Shown here in pieces: positions 8,913 through 16,437 of a stretch of 64,000 bases of DNA. Origin of the DNA: Acinetobacter guillouiae CIP 63.46 (GTDB taxonomy: Bacteria; Pseudomonadota; Gammaproteobacteria; Pseudomonadales; Moraxellaceae). The stretch's first letter is position 1; each line of letters begins with the position of its first letter. The position numbers were made by a program, and so were the translations under genes. The notes under the pieces are model-generated. The model did not search any database. It saw nothing but the letters and a program-made list of their open reading frames with translations, and was not told where the DNA came from. The DNA lies in assembly GCF_000368145.1 (NCBI RefSeq), contig NZ_KB849283.1, forward strand, positions 2,010,324 to 2,074,323. The letters run 5' to 3'.

Positions 8913-9923
8913 ATGAAAGCTGTTGCTTATAAAAAACCATTCGCAATTTCAGAAACCGATGTTTTTTCCGAAATCGAAATCGAACAGCCAGTTGCAACAG
9001 GTCATGACTTACTGATTGAGGTTAAAGCTATTTCAATCAATCCAGTCGATGTCAAAATGCGACAGCGTACTTCGCCTGACAATGATACTTGGAAAATTTT
9101 GGGTCATGATGCGGTTGGGATCGTGAAAGCAATCGGAGAAAAAGTTCAGAATTTTAAAGTGGGTGATGAAGTTTTTTATGCAGGTTCAAACCAAAGACAA
9201 GGCTCTTATGCTGAATACCAATTGGTCGATGAACGTATCGTTGGACTAAAACCTAAATCATTAAGTGATGCTGAAGCCGCAGCCTTGCCTTTAACGTCAC
9301 TCACAGCATATGAAATGTTATTTGACCGTTTAAAAATCCAAGACACCAAAGTTGAAAAACCTGTGATTTTAGTCATTGGCGCTGCAGGTGGTGTAGGGTC
9401 TATTACGGTTCAATTGTTAAAAGTACTGACTGGATTTACTGTTATTGCCACAGCCTCCCGCCCAGAATCTAAAGCATGGCTGACTGAAATTGGGGCTGAT
9501 CATATTGTGGATCATAGCCAACCTTTAGAACAGCAAGTCCTAGACTTAAATATTGGGCTGCCCAACTATATTTTTTCAATTAATGGTACAGGGCGATATA
9601 CACAAGCCATTGCCAATTTGATTGCGCCTCAAGGTCATTTTGGTTTAATTGATGATCCTGAAAACTTTATCATCAACCCGTTTAAAGTTAAGTCTGTTTC
9701 TGTTCATTGGGAATCGATGTTTACCCGCTCTACATTCCAAACCAAAGATCTCAGCCGACAAGGTGATATTTTAAATAAAGTTTCAAAATTAGTTGATGAC
9801 CAAAGAATCAAAACCACTTTGGGACAAAACCTCGGTCAAATCAATGTTGAGCATATAACCCAAGCTCATACACTGATTGAGTCAGGTAAAAGCATTGGTA
9901 AGATCGTACTAGCAGGCTTTTAA
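8913..9923 (+). CDS. Zinc-type alcohol dehydrogenase-like / quinone oxidoreductase (MDR superfamily)
   Basis: A 336-residue medium-chain dehydrogenase/reductase. The GroES-like N-terminal domain (about 1-135) contains GHDAVGIVKAIG. The Rossmann nucleotide-binding domain starts at about 150 with VIGAAGGVGSITVQL, the AAxGGVG fingerprint of NADPH-preferring quinone-reductase-like members. The catalytic zinc ligands of true alcohol dehydrogenases are not evident. It resembles the 'zinc-binding alcohol dehydrogenase family' proteins related to ZADH/YhdH. The substrate is unknown; quinones or enones are typical. It converges with a second, distinct MDR enzyme at 10029-11021. Confidence 0.85.
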   Translation: MKAVAYKKPFAISETDVFSEIEIEQPVATGHDLLIEVKAISINPVDVKMRQRTSPDNDTWKILGHDAVGIVKAIGEKVQNFKVGDEVFYAGSNQRQGSYAEYQLVDERIVGLKPKSLSDAEAAALPLTSLTAYEMLFDRLKIQDTKVEKPVILVIGAAGGVGSITVQLLKVLTGFTVIATASRPESKAWLTEIGADHIVDHSQPLEQQVLDLNIGLPNYIFSINGTGRYTQAIANLIAPQGHFGLIDDPENFIINPFKVKSVSVHWESMFTRSTFQTKDLSRQGDILNKVSKLVDDQRIKTTLGQNLGQINVEHITQAHTLIESGKSIGKIVLAGF

Positions 9924-9939
9924 CCACTTGTTTTTAATG

Positions 9940-9973
9940 GCGACTTCACCTATATGAGTTAGATTGAAGTCGC
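9940..9973. terminator. Hairpin between two converging oxidoreductase genes
   Basis: A 9-bp perfect inverted repeat GCGACTTCA / TGAAGTCGC with a 16-nt loop lies between converging genes. Neither side has a strong T-run, so it is a plausible but weak bidirectional terminator. Confidence 0.4.
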
Positions 9974-10028
9974 ACTACACATTCATAAACAATGGAAAAA
10001 GTTTAAAGCTTTTTATAACAATGTGATC

Positions 10029-11021
10029 TTAAATCACTTCCACCACAACTTTACCAATATGCTCACCTGTGTCCATACATGCATGTGCAGCTTGGATCTG
10101 ATCAAACTTAAATGTTTTATAAATCATGGGTAAACATTCACCTTTTGCCCACAATGGAACGACATGTTCCATCAAACCTTTGGCAATTTCAGCTTTTTCA
10201 GCAGTTGTACGCGCACGCATGGTTGAGCCGGTAATAGTGAGGCGTTTCATCATAATCTGCCCTAATTTTACTTCTTTGGCCTTTGCACCACCCAAAAATG
10301 CAATATAGACCAAACGCCCATCTCTACGGAGTAGGTTTAGATTTTGATCTAGATAAGGCGCCCCAACCATGTCAAGAATAATATCGACACCCTCATTTTG
10401 GGTCTTTTCATGAATGACCTGTTCAAAGTCTTGAGTTTTATAATTAATCGCATCAGTCAAATGACGAATGGCTTGAATCTTCTCATCAGAACCTACAGTT
10501 GCAAAGCTTTTCAAACCAAGTGATTGCGCTAACATTAACGCGGTTGTACCAATACCACTTGTGCCACCATGTACCAATAGTGTTTCACCTGCTTTGGCAT
10601 GTGCCATTTGGAAAACATTGGCCCATACGGTAAAGAAGGTTTCAGGTATAGCTGCAGCTTGAACAAAACTTACAGCTTCTGGAATATTAATGGTTTGAGA
10701 TTCTGGCACGACACAATATTCTGCATAACCACCACCATTGGTCAGTCCACAAACCTTATCCCCGACAGTGAATAAAGTGACCTTTTCTCCTACTGCAATC
10801 ACCTCTCCAGCAACTTCCAAACCAGGAACAGGTGTCACCCCTTTTGGCATAGGATATAAGCCTTGACGCTGTAAAATATCGGGCCGATTAATCCCAAATG
10901 CATGGACTTTAACCAAAACTTCATCTGCTTTGGGTTGAGGAATTTCTACCGTTTCATAAGCCAGTTTTTCTATACCACCGGGTTCTGTAATAATGACCTG
11001 TTGCATGTTATTTGTAGACAT
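10029..11021 (-). CDS. NAD(P)H quinone oxidoreductase, PIG3 (TP53I3)-like
   Basis: A 330-residue MDR-superfamily enzyme. The GroES-like domain contains FGINRPDILQRQGLYP and PGLEVAGEV, both characteristic of the PIG3/TP53I3 quinone-reductase subfamily. The cofactor loop is HGGTSGIGTTALMLAQ. I chose the start at 11021 because AGGAAAG lies just upstream; an in-frame start at 11054 has no ribosome site. It probably reduces quinones with NADPH in the cytoplasm, by family knowledge. The gene is single, with a 432-bp region separating it from the divergent DUF2239 gene. Confidence 0.88.
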   Translation of the reverse strand: MSTNNMQQVIITEPGGIEKLAYETVEIPQPKADEVLVKVHAFGINRPDILQRQGLYPMPKGVTPVPGLEVAGEVIAVGEKVTLFTVGDKVCGLTNGGGYAEYCVVPESQTINIPEAVSFVQAAAIPETFFTVWANVFQMAHAKAGETLLVHGGTSGIGTTALMLAQSLGLKSFATVGSDEKIQAIRHLTDAINYKTQDFEQVIHEKTQNEGVDIILDMVGAPYLDQNLNLLRRDGRLVYIAFLGGAKAKEVKLGQIMMKRLTITGSTMRARTTAEKAEIAKGLMEHVVPLWAKGECLPMIYKTFKFDQIQAAHACMDTGEHIGKVVVEVI

Positions 11022-11453
11022 ACTTTCTTTCCTATTCCATTCATTACTTTTCATGTTTTCTGTATTTGAACATAAACCAGTGCATGTGCAAATATTTCGC
11101 CACCAATGTCTACAAAATAGAGTGAGTATCCTTACAAAAATATAGTTTTCAATTGTTTATACAAATTGCACCAAACGGATAAAGACGTAAGAACAAATAT
11201 CAAAAAACCAACTATTTGTTAATTACACATAACCATGCACTCGCTTATGGTTTAAAAATAGGTTATCGCCTTTAACTCATTATATTTTTTGCAAGTAAGC
11301 ATTTAATTTTTAAAGATTTACATGCTTTTTTATTGCTATTTTTAAGCATCAAAGACCCTTTTGATCATTTTTTGTTTGCTAATCTAATTTTACCCTGATA
11401 ATATTCAAACACAAATTAGTTTTACCCTGATAAAAATATTCAAAGGTTTTAAA
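11022..11453. promoter_or_regulatory. Divergent intergenic region between the quinone reductase and DUF2239 genes
   Basis: About 430 bp, AT-rich and non-coding. Apart from the direct repeat near its right end, given separately, I see no further structure. The region should hold the promoters of both flanking genes. Confidence 0.45.
11388..11432 (+). promoter_or_regulatory. Direct repeat TTTTACCCTGATA ahead of the DUF2239 gene
   Basis: The 13-mer TTTTACCCTGATA occurs at 11388-11400 and again at 11420-11432. Similarity extends on both sides (a TTAG/TAA start before each copy and ATATTCAAA after each). The repeats are 32 bp apart, about three helical turns, and the second ends 21 nt before the ATG. 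This spacing suits a pair of binding sites for a dimeric regulator, possibly overlapping the promoter. The binding protein is not known; the downstream gene encodes a possible ribbon-helix-helix-like protein, which makes autoregulation a reasonable guess. Confidence 0.5.
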
Positions 11454-12002
11454 ATGAATACTGAAAACACCTACACTGCCTTTGTTGGCAATGAGCGTTT
11501 AATCACTGATTCTTTGTTAAACGTAGCATTAACCATTAAGACTCAACAAAACACCTCCACACCTGTGTTGGTTTTTAATGATCAAACGGGCCAAGCCATT
11601 GATATTAATACCATCGGATCTACAGCAGATATTCAACAACGTTATGCTGAACCTGCAGCGGTTAAAAAAGTTGGTCGCCCTAAATTAGGTGTGATTTCTC
11701 GTGAAATCACTTTGCAGCAAAAGCATTGGGATTGGTTAGATCAACAAAGTTCTAGTGCGTCTGCTGTGATTCGAAAATTGATTGACCAAGAGTTAAATAA
11801 CCCCGATTCAGCAAGTAATAAAATGCTGGCAAAACAGGCAACTGATCGTTTTATGTCAGCAATGTCAGGCAATATGCCCAATTATGAGGAAGCCACTCGT
11901 GCTTTATATCAAGGTAATCAAGCGCTGTTTTTAGCACTAATTCAAGACTATCCAAAAGATTTACGAGCGTATTTGACTTTAAAAACGCAACATGCTTTTT
12001 AA
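11454..12002 (+). CDS. DUF2239 family protein
   Basis: A 182-residue protein matching the DUF2239 pattern: an N-terminal part with TAFVGNERLI and VLVFNDQTGQ, then the family hallmark GRPKLGVISREITLQQKHWDWL, followed by SAVIRKLIDQEL. This central part resembles a short ribbon-helix-helix-like arrangement, and the C-terminal third is helical. No enzymatic motif is visible, and I know of no characterised function for the family. It has an AAGG-type ribosome site, a duplicated 13-bp motif upstream and its own terminator, so it is a monocistronic, probably regulated gene. Confidence 0.85.
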   Translation: MNTENTYTAFVGNERLITDSLLNVALTIKTQQNTSTPVLVFNDQTGQAIDINTIGSTADIQQRYAEPAAVKKVGRPKLGVISREITLQQKHWDWLDQQSSSASAVIRKLIDQELNNPDSASNKMLAKQATDRFMSAMSGNMPNYEEATRALYQGNQALFLALIQDYPKDLRAYLTLKTQHAF

Positions 12003-12031
12003 CTATAATATTCGCAACTATATAAAAATTA

Positions 12032-12067
12032 AATGCGCTAAACCCTTGGGATTAGCGCATTTTTTAT
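12032..12067 (+). terminator. Terminator after the DUF2239 gene
   Basis: A 10-bp stem AATGCGCTAA / TTAGCGCATT with a 10-nt loop, ending in a T-run, about 30 nt after the stop codon. Confidence 0.88.
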
Positions 12068-12095
12068 AATGATCGGCACACGATTGATCATTAAA

Positions 12096-12278
12096 TTATT
12101 TTTGTTGTTCGGACTCATCACAAGCTTGTTTTAAACGTTGCATTGCCATCGGATCCATAGGTGCCGTCATCATTGCATGATAGTTTCGGCATTCTTTGGT
12201 CGGCTCCTGTATTTTCGGTTGGTTTGAGGCACAGGCTGTCAATACGCTTGCAATACCAATCAGGAAAAATGTTTTCAT
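12096..12278 (-). CDS. Small putative lipoprotein
   Basis: A 60-residue protein starting at the ATG at 12278, with AGG 8 nt upstream. The N-terminus MKTFFLIGIASVLTACAS is a lipoprotein signal with the lipobox LTAC, cleaved before Cys16. The mature part is only about 45 residues and polar, with a methionine-rich stretch (MMTAPMDPMAMQ) and one more cysteine. An in-frame start five codons upstream would spoil the signal peptide. Acinetobacter genomes carry many such short lipoproteins. Function is unknown. Confidence 0.75.
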   Translation of the reverse strand: MKTFFLIGIASVLTACASNQPKIQEPTKECRNYHAMMTAPMDPMAMQRLKQACDESEQQK

Positions 12279-12603
12279 TACATGACCTACCATTAAATCT
12301 CAACTTGAATTAAAACTGAATTTTATTGCTTGTACTGTTGCAAGTCTGTTTTGATCGCATTCCATCAATGTTAATTCTTCTTATTTTAAAGCTTGCACAG
12401 CCGTACCATTCATTGAAGCTCTAAATAGATTTAGCTGAGCACTACAAAAAGTTCTAGTTGACTCTTGCTGAGGATAAAAATTTTAAAATCCCTTTATTTA
12501 TAGCAAGATATATGCTCTAAGTCTTAAACAATGCAAAATTAAAAATGCTTTAATCTATATAATGTTGATTAGTATTATCTTGTATATATTAAATTTTTTG
12601 CAT
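12279..12603. other. Intergenic, no gene seen
   Basis: About 325 bp of AT-rich sequence between the start of the small lipoprotein gene and the cysN terminator. It presumably contains the lipoprotein promoter. No convincing frame or repeat was found. Confidence 0.4.
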
Positions 12604-12632
12604 CAAAAAACCCACCGTATGGTGGGCTTCTC
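12604..12632 (-). terminator. Terminator after cysN
   Basis: On the minus strand, the stem CCCACC / GGTGGG with a 4-nt loop is followed by six T. It lies about 18 nt past the cysN stop. Confidence 0.88.
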
Positions 12633-12649
12633 TCAATCAATCCAATCTG

Positions 12650-14263
12650 TTAAAGACGAACCAATTCCACAATTTTTTCAGCCAATTCTTCAACTGCTTC
12701 TTGAGCAAATGCTACATCAGCACCCTGTTCAACATCCGTCACCACCACAACACCAGTTTGACGAAGTAATACAACTTGATCGCTTGATAAACCTGCTTTT
12801 GCAATCGCAACAACACCTTGTTGAATCAATAAGCTTTCAAGAGATTGTGCATGTTTAAGTACTTGAGCAGATACAGCAACCACAGCCGGTTTTTGACCTA
12901 AACGTGCAGCACGAGCTTCAGCAGTGACAGGTTCATTGTGTGCAGTCCATTCAACCGCAGCTTCAACCATACCCGCACCAACAGTCACATTACTTAAACG
13001 GTCAATGAAGATAAAAGAACCTGTATAACGACTGTCATGATAACGGTCAAATACCACTGGTGCATCAAACTCAATCGTTACATCTGCAATCGCATTTAAA
13101 TCAAGCTGTTCAACTTGCATTTTTTCCAATGTGTTGACATTGGTACGATAGTTAATCTTCACTACCTTAGCCGGAATGGTTTGTGTACCAAACTTCACAT
13201 TATAAAGTTTACCTAGCACTAAGGGCTGATCGTTCATCCATACCACAGAAGCACGAGCAGAACGGGAAATCAGTGGTTGTTCACCCGCTTTAACCAGCAC
13301 GTTACCACGCGAAATATCGATTTCATCATTTAACGTTAGCGTTACAGCCTGACCTGCAATAGCATGCGCTAAATTACCATCAAAAGTGACAATTTCTTTA
13401 ACTGTTGACTTCTTACCAGACGGTAAAGCCACAATTTCATCACCAACTTTGATTTCACCTAAAGCAATCGTTCCGCAGAAACCACGGAAATCAAGGTTAG
13501 GACGGTTCACATATTGTACTGGAAAACGGAACTCATGTTTGCTTACATCATGTGTAATTTCAACAGTTTCCAATGTTTCCATCAAGGTTTTACCTTGATA
13601 CCACGGCGTATTTTCGGATTTATTTACAACGTTATCGCCATTCAATGCAGAAATTGGGGAGAAGATGATATTAGCAGGTTTACGCTCACCCAATTGATTG
13701 ACAAAATTATTGTACTCAACTTGAATTTCATTGAAACGCGCTTCAGAGAATTCAACCAAGTCCATTTTGTTAATCGCAACTACGATATTACGAATACCCA
13801 ATAGACTCGCAATAAAGGTATGACGACGAGTTTGTGTTTGTACGCCATAACGAGCATCAATCAAGATGATTGCAAGATCTGCGGTAGATGCACCTGTGGC
13901 CATGTTACGGGTATATTGCTCATGCCCTGGTGTATCGGCAATGATAAATTTACGCTTTTCAGTGGAGAAATAACGATAAGCCACATCAATGGTAATACCT
14001 TGCTCACGCTCAGCTTGTAAACCATCGACAAGTAAGGCCAAGTCAGGTGCATCGCCTGTGGTGCCCACTTTTTTAGAATCACGGGTTACTGCTTGTAATT
14101 GATCTTCATAAATCAATTTTGAATCATAAAGTAAACGACCAATTAACGTTGATTTACCATCATCCACATTACCGCAAGTCAAAAAACGTAACAGGTCTTT
14201 ATTTTCGTGCTGTTTTAAATATGCCAAGATATCTTGGCTAATTAATTCTGATTGATGAGACAT
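12650..14263 (-). CDS. cysN: Sulfate adenylyltransferase subunit 1 (GTPase subunit)
   Basis: A 537-residue GTPase subunit of ATP sulfurylase, which drives formation of adenosine 5'-phosphosulfate from ATP and sulfate. It is an EF-Tu-like GTPase: the P-loop GNVDDGKST is near residue 30, DTPGHEQY is the G3 element and NKMD the G4 element; beta-barrel domains follow. It is about 60 residues longer than E. coli CysN (475). The extra C-terminal part begins [11 protein letters not shown] and ends in a helix ([14 protein letters not shown]). It aligns loosely with the CysC (APS kinase) domain found fused in NodQ/CysNC proteins, but it has no P-loop, so it should not have kinase activity. It lies downstream of cysD, separated by a structured repeat. 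Confidence 0.95.
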   Translation of the reverse strand: MSHQSELISQDILAYLKQHENKDLLRFLTCGNVDDGKSTLIGRLLYDSKLIYEDQLQAVTRDSKKVGTTGDAPDLALLVDGLQAEREQGITIDVAYRYFSTEKRKFIIADTPGHEQYTRNMATGASTADLAIILIDARYGVQTQTRRHTFIASLLGIRNIVVAINKMDLVEFSEARFNEIQVEYNNFVNQLGERKPANIIFSPISALNGDNVVNKSENTPWYQGKTLMETLETVEITHDVSKHEFRFPVQYVNRPNLDFRGFCGTIALGEIKVGDEIVALPSGKKSTVKEIVTFDGNLAHAIAGQAVTLTLNDEIDISRGNVLVKAGEQPLISRSARASVVWMNDQPLVLGKLYNVKFGTQTIPAKVVKINYRTNVNTLEKMQVEQLDLNAIADVTIEFDAPVVFDRYHDSRYTGSFIFIDRLSNVTVGAGMVEAAVEWTAHNEPVTAEARAARLGQKPAVVAVSAQVLKHAQSLESLLIQQGVVAIAKAGLSSDQVVLLRQTGVVVVTDVEQGADVAFAQEAVEELAEKIVELVRL

Positions 14264-14289
14264 TGCTCAAAGCTCCACAATATTTTGAA

Positions 14290-14402
14290 ATCGGTTGCTA
14301 TATCTTTAAATCCTCCTAAATCCTGCTTTGATAAAGGAGGACTTTCCTCCGTTTTTTTGCTGGAGTTCCCCCTCTTTTATAAAGAGGGGTTAGGGGGAGA
14401 TT
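14290..14402. repeat. Structured intergenic repeat within the cysDN operon
   Basis: The 153-bp gap between cysD and cysN contains two hairpins: AAATCCTCCT paired with the later AAGGAGGACTTT segment, and a stem formed by CCCCCTCTTT and AAAGAGGGG, extended by TTAGGGGGAG. This composition (AT-rich DNA carrying short CCTCC/GGAGG and CCCCTC/GAGGGG palindromes) looks like a dispersed extragenic palindromic element rather than a random spacer. A related but shorter hairpin follows metH at 28670. Inside an operon it may affect mRNA stability or the relative amounts of CysD and CysN. Confidence 0.6.
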
Positions 14403-14416
14403 CATATAAAAAATAC

Positions 14417-15331
14417 TTAGAAATAGCCTTCTTGCTTTTTCTTTTCCATCGAACCTGCTTCATCATGGTCAATCATACGACCTTGACGTTCAGAACTTGT
14501 GGCTAAAAGCATTTCTTGGATAATTTCAGGCAGTGTTGTTGCCGTTGATTCAACAGCACCTGTTAACGGGTAACAGCCCAAAGTACGGAAACGTACCGAT
14601 TTCATTTGTGGAACTTCACCTTCTTTTAAACGCATACGTTCATCATCCACCATGATCAACGTACCACTACGCTCAACAACTGGACGTTCAGCTGCTAAAT
14701 ACAAAGGTACCAAAGGAATACTTTCTTGGTAGATATATTGCCAAATGTCTAACTCAGTCCAGTTTGACAATGGGAATACACGGATACTCTCGCCTTTATT
14801 GACTTTACCGTTATAAAGATTCCAAAGCTCTGGACGTTGGTTTTTAGGATCCCAACGATGTTTAGCATCACGGAAAGAATAAACACGTTCTTTTGCACGT
14901 GACTTTTCTTCATCACGGCGTGCACCACCAAATGCAGCATCAAACTGATATTTATCCAATGCCTGTTTTAAGCCTTGGGTTTTCATAATATCGGTATATT
15001 TTGAGCTACCATAATCAAATGGATTTACACCAGCATCTTTACCTTCTTTGTTTTGATGCACGATCAGATCAAAACCGTGTTCTTTTGCCATGTTGTCACG
15101 GAATTTAATCATGTCCTTAAACTTCCAGCCTGTATCGACATGCAACAGTGGGAAAGGAAGTTTAGCAGGATAAAATGCTTTTAAAGCAAGATGCAGCATG
15201 ACAGCTGAGTCTTTCCCGATTGAGTAAAGCATCACTGGATTTTCAAACTCAGCAGCAACTTCACGGATGATATGAATACTCTCAGCTTCAAGCTGTTTTA
15301 GATGAGTAAGTCTTTCCTCAGATATAGGCAT
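14417..15331 (-). CDS. cysD: Sulfate adenylyltransferase subunit 2 (catalytic subunit)
   Basis: A 304-residue member of the PP-loop ATP pyrophosphatase superfamily and the catalytic subunit of ATP sulfurylase. The PP-loop [11 protein letters not shown] is near residue 41, with HVDTGWKF and [13 protein letters not shown] further on, all typical of CysD. It pairs with CysN to make adenosine phosphosulfate for assimilatory sulfate reduction. I prefer the ATG at 15331 ([13 protein letters not shown]). A GTG three codons upstream at 15340 is also possible; neither has a strong Shine-Dalgarno. It is the first gene of a cysD-cysN operon. The rest of the sulfate pathway (cysC, cysH, cysI) is not in the window. 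Confidence 0.95.
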   Translation of the reverse strand: MPISEERLTHLKQLEAESIHIIREVAAEFENPVMLYSIGKDSAVMLHLALKAFYPAKLPFPLLHVDTGWKFKDMIKFRDNMAKEHGFDLIVHQNKEGKDAGVNPFDYGSSKYTDIMKTQGLKQALDKYQFDAAFGGARRDEEKSRAKERVYSFRDAKHRWDPKNQRPELWNLYNGKVNKGESIRVFPLSNWTELDIWQYIYQESIPLVPLYLAAERPVVERSGTLIMVDDERMRLKEGEVPQMKSVRFRTLGCYPLTGAVESTATTLPEIIQEMLLATSSERQGRMIDHDEAGSMEKKKQEGYF

Positions 15332-15472
15332 TGACAGCACCAGCTCACAAAAACGTGTACTTATTACACATATTAAAATTTATATTCATTATAGTGATTT
15401 ACACCTCAACCCTTTTGCTTGTTTTTTTATATTCATATATAAAAACATCATAAGCAAGAACAAGAGATCGGC

Positions 15473-15919
15473 ATGACCACATAAATTATTGCACTAGAAC
15501 AGATTGATTTTGAGCAATGGCTTCCACTTTGGCGCGGCTATTTAACATTTTATAAATCACAACTCAGTGATGAACAAATAAGATTATCTTGGAAGCGAAT
15601 CATAAATCCTGAACAAGCTGATATGTTTGGTTTTGCCATCAAAGTAAATGGTCAAGTGGTTGGCTTTGTACATTTGATTGCACATATGAGCATGTGGACA
15701 GATTTACCCTATTGTTATCTACAAGATTTATTTGTGGATGAAGCTTTTAGGAATCGAGGTTTAGCACGACAATTAATTGAGCATTGTTATCAGGTCTGCG
15801 CAACAAAGTTTGACCGTGTTTATTGGCTCACTCAAGAATCCAATATTAATGCCCAACACCTTTATGATCGTATTGCGAGTAAAACAGGATTTATCCAATA
15901 TAAAAAAGCATTAGCATAA
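15473..15919 (+). pseudogene. GNAT-family N-acetyltransferase with an in-frame stop at codon 4
   Basis: From the ATG at 15473 the frame reads M-T-T-stop (TAA at 15482-15484) and then continues open for 144 codons to the stop at 15917. Translation after the stop is clearly GNAT-like (ALEQIDFEQWLPLWRGYLTFY near the start, then LQDLFVDEAFRNRGLARQLI, which is the acetyl-CoA-binding motif A). The ATG has a purine-rich AAGAGA upstream, so it looks like the original start, lost by a nonsense change. There is no in-frame ATG, GTG or TTG before 15623, and starting there would delete the first third of the fold. The only rescue would be an unusual ATT start at 15485 or 15488. The substrate is unknown. 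Confidence 0.75.
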
Positions 15920-15921
15920 CT

Positions 15922-16189
15922 AGGGTCTGTTGACAATTCGTCTACGTTTACGACTACGAGTGATTTTTAGATGATACAAGGCACGAAATATGAAATTTAG
16001 TCATTCTAAATAAATAGTTCGTAACGATGTAGCAGCAAAAAACACTCTAGTCCCGAAGGGTTGTGGCTAAAATTATCTCAGTCTGCGTTATGAAACTCGA
16101 AAATAGTCTCGCTATTCTCTTCGTTTCATGCCTTGCCTGCTCAATTTTAGCCTACAACGCAAGCCATTTATGAAATGTCATCAGACCCT
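15922..16189. mobile_element. MITE-like element, copy 1
   Basis: A 268-bp non-coding element bounded by inverted repeats AGGGTCTGTTGACA and TGTCATCAGACCCT, with TA at both outer edges. A second copy in opposite orientation is at 38110-38385. The two share the ends, a 33-bp identical core around CACAACCCTTCGGGACTA and the stretch AGAATGACTAAATTTCATA. A small hairpin AATAG-N5-CTATT is conserved although its loop differs. No transposase is encoded, so it would have to move in trans. It begins 2 nt after the stop codon of the GNAT gene, separating that gene from whatever lay downstream. Confidence 0.82.
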
Positions 16190-16259
16190 AATAGATGTAA
16201 TTCATTTAATAATGACCGTCAAACGCTAGTGCTTGAAAAAGATCAAGCCTAAACATAAA

Positions 16260-16288
16260 AAAGGCTCACCGTTGCCAAGTCAGCCTTT
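16260..16288 (-). terminator. Hairpin with T-run on the minus strand, distal to the Wzi gene
   Basis: Stem AAAGGCT / AGCCTTT with a 15-nt loop. On the minus strand it is followed by six T. It could be a backup terminator for the Wzi-family gene. Confidence 0.45.
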
Positions 16289-16335
16289 AAAAATTGGAGA
16301 TCTGCATATCAAATAATTCAACCAACAATCTAAAA

Positions 16336-16372
16336 CTAAAATCGCTTCTTGAATTTAAAGAAGCGATTTTAG
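16336..16372 (-). terminator. Terminator after the Wzi-family gene
   Basis: A perfect 15-bp inverted repeat (16336-16350 against 16358-16372) with a 7-nt loop, about 65 nt beyond the stop codon on the minus strand and followed by TTTTAG. It is very stable and probably terminates from both directions. Confidence 0.75.
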
Positions 16373-16437
16373 CTTAGTCCCAGCTCATCAAACTGTATAT
16401 GCCTAAAATTAGATATATACAACCAATAACTCAGGGC

